Part shown: one piece after another, positions 5,217 through 7,239 of the stretch
How positions within the stretch are numbered: the stretch's first letter is position 1
Layout of the letters: each line of letters starts with the position of its first letter
From: Fusobacteriaceae bacterium
GTDB taxonomy: Bacteria > Fusobacteriota > Fusobacteriia > Fusobacteriales > Fusobacteriaceae
Reading direction: 5' to 3'
Length of the DNA stretch: 7,239 nucleotides
Assembly: GCA_030625925.1 (NCBI GenBank)
Contig: DAOUPY010000071.1
Location: 1-7,239 of the forward strand
The notes under the pieces: generated by a model
The model's input: the letters and a program-made list of their open reading frames with translations, nothing else
Told to the model about the DNA's origin: nothing
The model's database searches: none
Program-made: the position numbers and the translations under genes

Positions 5217-6113
5217 TTGAATAATATAAAACAAAAAGGATTTCATTTGAAAAATCCACATTCAGGAAGATATGATTTAAAATTACTTGTAGAAAACTCT
5301 AAGGAGTTGAAACAATATATAAAAAAAAATCCAAGAGGAGAGAGTACCATTGATTTTGGAGATGAAAAGGCAGTTTTAGAGTTGAATAAAGCACTATTAA
5401 AATCTTATTACGGTATCGAAAATTGGGATATTCCAGAGGGGTTTTTATGCCCGCCTATTCCAGGAAGAGCAGATTATATCCATCATATCTCAGACTTAAC
5501 ATCTAAATCTAAAGAAGATATTAAGGTTTTAGACATTGGAACAGGTGCAAACTGTATCTATCCAATTATTGGGAATAGATCTTACGGTTGGAAATTTATA
5601 GCTTCAGATATTGATCCTATCTCTGTGGAAAATGCAAAGAAAATAATAAAAAATAATAATTTAGAAGATAAAATAATCATTAAACTTCAAGCTGATAAAA
5701 ATAATTTCTTTAAAGGGATTATAGATGAAGAGTATGTAGATATGACTATGTGTAATCCACCATTTCACGCATCTTTAAAGGACGCCTTATCTGCTAACAA
5801 ACAAAAAAGAGATAACTTAAATAAAACCAGATCTTCTGATTTAAGTGAGAAATTAAACTTTGGAGGCCAGAAGGCAGAACTTTGGTGCAAAGGGGGAGAA
5901 ATTCTATTCTTGAAAAAAATGGCTCGAGAAAGTCTTTTGTTTGCAGACAAAGTGGGATACTTTACTTCCCTTATTTCTAAGGGGGAAAATGTAAAATCTA
6001 TGGAAAAGATATTAAAGAAATTAGGTGCATCAGATATCAGAATTATTGAGATGGTTCATGGGAATAAAATATCCAGAATTATAGCCTGGACCTTTAACTC
6101 GAAAAATAAATAG
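5217..6113 (+). CDS. rlmF: RlmF, 23S rRNA adenine-N6 methyltransferase (A1618 in E. coli)
   Basis: A 298-residue SAM-dependent enzyme that in E. coli methylates N6 of 23S rRNA A1618. The N-terminal KGFHLKNPHSGRYDL and NWDIPEGFLCPPIPGRADYI (70-88) closely match E. coli RlmF (YbiN). The SAM-binding motif is VLDIGTGANCIYP near 104-116, with ASDIDPISVENA at 129-140. The catalytic MCNPPFHAS is at 178-186; NPPF is the N6-adenine methyltransferase motif. FGGQKAELWCKGGEI (215-229) is another family block. Length is close to the E. coli enzyme. The gene starts at TTG: AGGAG is correctly spaced, the family N-terminus begins just after it, and an upstream GTG at 5169 in the same frame would lie within the -10 box. 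RlmF is best known from gamma-proteobacteria and relatives, so its presence here is mildly unexpected, although base use matches its neighbours. Confidence 0.95.
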   Translation: MNNIKQKGFHLKNPHSGRYDLKLLVENSKELKQYIKKNPRGESTIDFGDEKAVLELNKALLKSYYGIENWDIPEGFLCPPIPGRADYIHHISDLTSKSKEDIKVLDIGTGANCIYPIIGNRSYGWKFIASDIDPISVENAKKIIKNNNLEDKIIIKLQADKNNFFKGIIDEEYVDMTMCNPPFHASLKDALSANKQKRDNLNKTRSSDLSEKLNFGGQKAELWCKGGEILFLKKMARESLLFADKVGYFTSLISKGENVKSMEKILKKLGASDIRIIEMVHGNKISRIIAWTFNSKNK

Positions 6114-6129
6114 TATTATAATTTTTATT

Positions 6130-6156
6130 AAGAGCCTTATCAGGCTCTTTTTTTTT
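6130..6156 (+). terminator. rlmF terminator
   Basis: AAGAGCC (6130-6136) and GGCTCTT (6143-6149) form a perfect 7-bp stem with the loop TTATCA, and nine T's run from 6148 to 6156. Confidence 0.9.
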
Positions 6157-6174
6157 AGCAGCGTCACGTTGCTT
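6157..6174. repeat. Dyad repeat, copy 2 (upstream of the rhodanese gene)
   Basis: AGCAGCGT-C-ACGTTGCT (6157-6173) is a dyad with 8-base arms and one mismatch, longer than copy 1. CGTCACGTTGCTT (6162-6174) is identical to 5143-5155, and weak similarity continues (TTATTTTTC against ATTTATC). As in copy 1 it closely follows a terminator T-run ending in AG. As RNA it could fold into a 7-bp hairpin with a UCA loop before UUAUUUUU. Confidence 0.75.
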
Positions 6175-6185
6175 TATTTTTCTTG

Positions 6186-6191
6186 TATAAT
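6186..6191 (+). promoter_or_regulatory. -10 box of the rhodanese gene
   Basis: Perfect TATAAT about 60 bases before the ATG. The -35 position falls inside the dyad repeat (GTCACG at 6163-6168 for a 17-base spacer) and does not resemble TTGACA. TTGCTT at 6169-6174 is only 11 bases away, too close to serve as a -35, so this promoter may need an activator or be weak. Confidence 0.5.
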
Positions 6192-6250
6192 AAAAAAATA
6201 AATGATATAAACTATAAGAGTAGTAAATAAAAAAATAGGGGTGGTTTAAA

Positions 6251-7114
6251 ATGAATAAAAAATTAATACTGGGGATATTTTTTTTAATGGGAGTATTATC
6301 TTTTGGGGAGACTTTTGTATCTACAGAATGGTTGTCTCAAAATAAGAATAATATTAAGATTATAGATGCTAGAGGAAAAGCTTATAAGTTAGGGCATATC
6401 CCAGGAGCTATTGAAGTAACCTGGAAATCTCTATCCAATATGGATGCTGAATTTGGATCTGAAGAATGGGGAACGGTCTTAGAAATTGACAATTTATCAA
6501 AAAAGTTAAATGAATTAGGAATAAAGTCAACAGATGAAGTTGTAGTTTATAGTAAAACACGTGGTGCTTGGGGAGAAGATGGTCGTGTATACTGGACTCT
6601 ACAAATGGCAGGATTTAAAAACCTCCATATATTAGATGGTGGAATAGAAAAATGGAAAAGTGAAAATAGAAAGACTACCTTCTCTAAAACAAAATATCCT
6701 GAACTAACTAATTCTATAGTTAAATGGGATGGTAGTAGAAATATAACAACCGATCAATTAATCCAAGAATTTGACGACTTAGTTATAATAGATACTAGAG
6801 AAGAAGATGAATATTTGGGAGCCACTAAGTTTGGTGAAGCTAGAGGTGGACATATAGAAGGGGCTGTTAATATTCCATTTAATTCATTTTTAGAAAAAGA
6901 TGGGACTCTAAAGGATTCTAAAGCCATAGAAAAAATATTGAAATCAAAGGGAATTAAAAATAAAGATACTACGAAGATAGTAACTTATTGTACAGCTGGA
7001 ATAAGATCTGCTCATATGCAAGTTGTTTTAGAAAAATCAGGTTATAATGTAAGAAATTATGATGCTTCATTTTATAGATGGGCTGCCTTAAAGACATTAA
7101 AATTAGAAAAATAA
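6251..7114 (+). CDS. Exported two-domain rhodanese (thiosulfate sulfurtransferase-like)
   Basis: A 287-residue protein with a signal peptide (MNKKLILGIFFLMGVLSFG, probable cleavage after Gly19) and two rhodanese domains, so it acts outside the cytoplasmic membrane. Domain 1 (about 20-140) has IIDARGKAYKLGHIPGAI but lacks an active-site cysteine: the loop reads VVVYSKTRGAWGEDGR. Domain 2 (about 163-285) has VIIDTREEDEY, GGHIEGAVNIPF and the active loop CTAGIRS with Cys247. A structural N-terminal and catalytic C-terminal domain is the usual SseA/thiosulfate sulfurtransferase layout, in which a persulfide on the cysteine carries sulfur from donor to acceptor. The export signal separates it from cytoplasmic SseA. 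GGGGTGG at 6238-6244, six bases before the ATG, supports the start. It is a single-gene unit with its own terminator; no sulfur-metabolism gene lies beside it in the window. Confidence 0.95.
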   Translation: MNKKLILGIFFLMGVLSFGETFVSTEWLSQNKNNIKIIDARGKAYKLGHIPGAIEVTWKSLSNMDAEFGSEEWGTVLEIDNLSKKLNELGIKSTDEVVVYSKTRGAWGEDGRVYWTLQMAGFKNLHILDGGIEKWKSENRKTTFSKTKYPELTNSIVKWDGSRNITTDQLIQEFDDLVIIDTREEDEYLGATKFGEARGGHIEGAVNIPFNSFLEKDGTLKDSKAIEKILKSKGIKNKDTTKIVTYCTAGIRSAHMQVVLEKSGYNVRNYDASFYRWAALKTLKLEK

Positions 7115-7140
7115 AAAAATACAAAGTTAAATATTGTTAG

Positions 7141-7185
7141 AGAGGCTTGTTTCTTATATTTTATAAGATCAAACCTCTTTTTTTT
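7141..7185 (+). terminator. Rhodanese gene terminator
   Basis: A long imperfect hairpin: AGAGG (7141-7145) with CCTCT (7174-7178), TTG with CAA, and an inner CTTATA/TATAAG (7153-7158, 7162-7167) closed by a TTT loop, followed by T's from 7178 to 7185. Confidence 0.85.
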
Positions 7186-7200
7186 ACATTTTTTTATAAG

Positions 7201-7228
7201 TTGATTTATTTAGACAGAGTGTTATTTT
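7201..7228 (+). promoter_or_regulatory. Possible promoter for a gene beyond the right edge
   Basis: TTGATT (7201-7206), a 16-base spacer and TATTTT (7223-7228) preceded by TG at 7220-7221. Position after a terminator and direction away from the window are reasonable, but the boxes are weak and the gene is not visible. Confidence 0.3.
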
Positions 7229-7239
7229 ATTTGTTTTAT

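Noticed and set aside
5765..5950. Minus-strand 61-codon frame inside rlmF
   Set aside because: Antisense to conserved RlmF blocks and very short.

Overview
The window is very AT-rich, with strong AGGAGG-type ribosome binding sites, T-rich intrinsic terminators after most genes and TGN-TATAAT promoters. This suggests a low-GC anaerobic bacterium. The protein mix (YtqA/YhcC-type radical SAM protein, HtpX, META lipoprotein, RlmF, exported rhodanese) fits a Fusobacteriota member of the Psychrilyobacter/Ilyobacter/Cetobacterium kind best, but this is an impression from the sequences and no database was searched. No mobile element, CRISPR array, tRNA or rRNA gene was seen.

Layout. Bases 1-80 hold the end of whatever lies to the left and a terminator hairpin. 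Bases 80-850 contain no convincing protein gene. In the middle is a less AT-rich patch with several short hairpins, a consensus -10 box upstream and a hairpin plus eight T's downstream: a possible small RNA of unknown kind. Bases 852-2742 (minus strand) are a two-gene operon with a 17-base overlap: a TIGR01212-type radical SAM protein, then a TIM-barrel protein of the xylose isomerase/AP endonuclease 2 superfamily. A divergent pair of extended -10 promoters separates this operon from a plus-strand histidine phosphatase (2863-3507). That gene converges on a META-domain lipoprotein gene (3569-4036, minus), and the two share one perfect bidirectional terminator. The lipoprotein gene is divergent from htpX (4232-5065, plus). 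Two single-gene units follow on the plus strand: rlmF (from a TTG start at 5217) and an exported two-domain rhodanese (6251-7114), each with its own terminator.

How they relate. Most of the window is housekeeping: rRNA methylation, membrane protein quality control, a phosphatase and a sulfurtransferase. The META lipoprotein and HtpX form a plausible envelope-stress pair. The radical SAM and TIM-barrel genes are probably co-translated and may act together in an unknown step. The most interesting signal not explained by genes is a 13-base repeat (CGTCACGTTGCTT) with dyad symmetry. It occurs just downstream of a terminator and at the -35 region of both rlmF and the rhodanese gene, so it may be a shared operator, a secondary terminator or a dispersed intergenic repeat. 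I do not see a clear new multi-gene system here.
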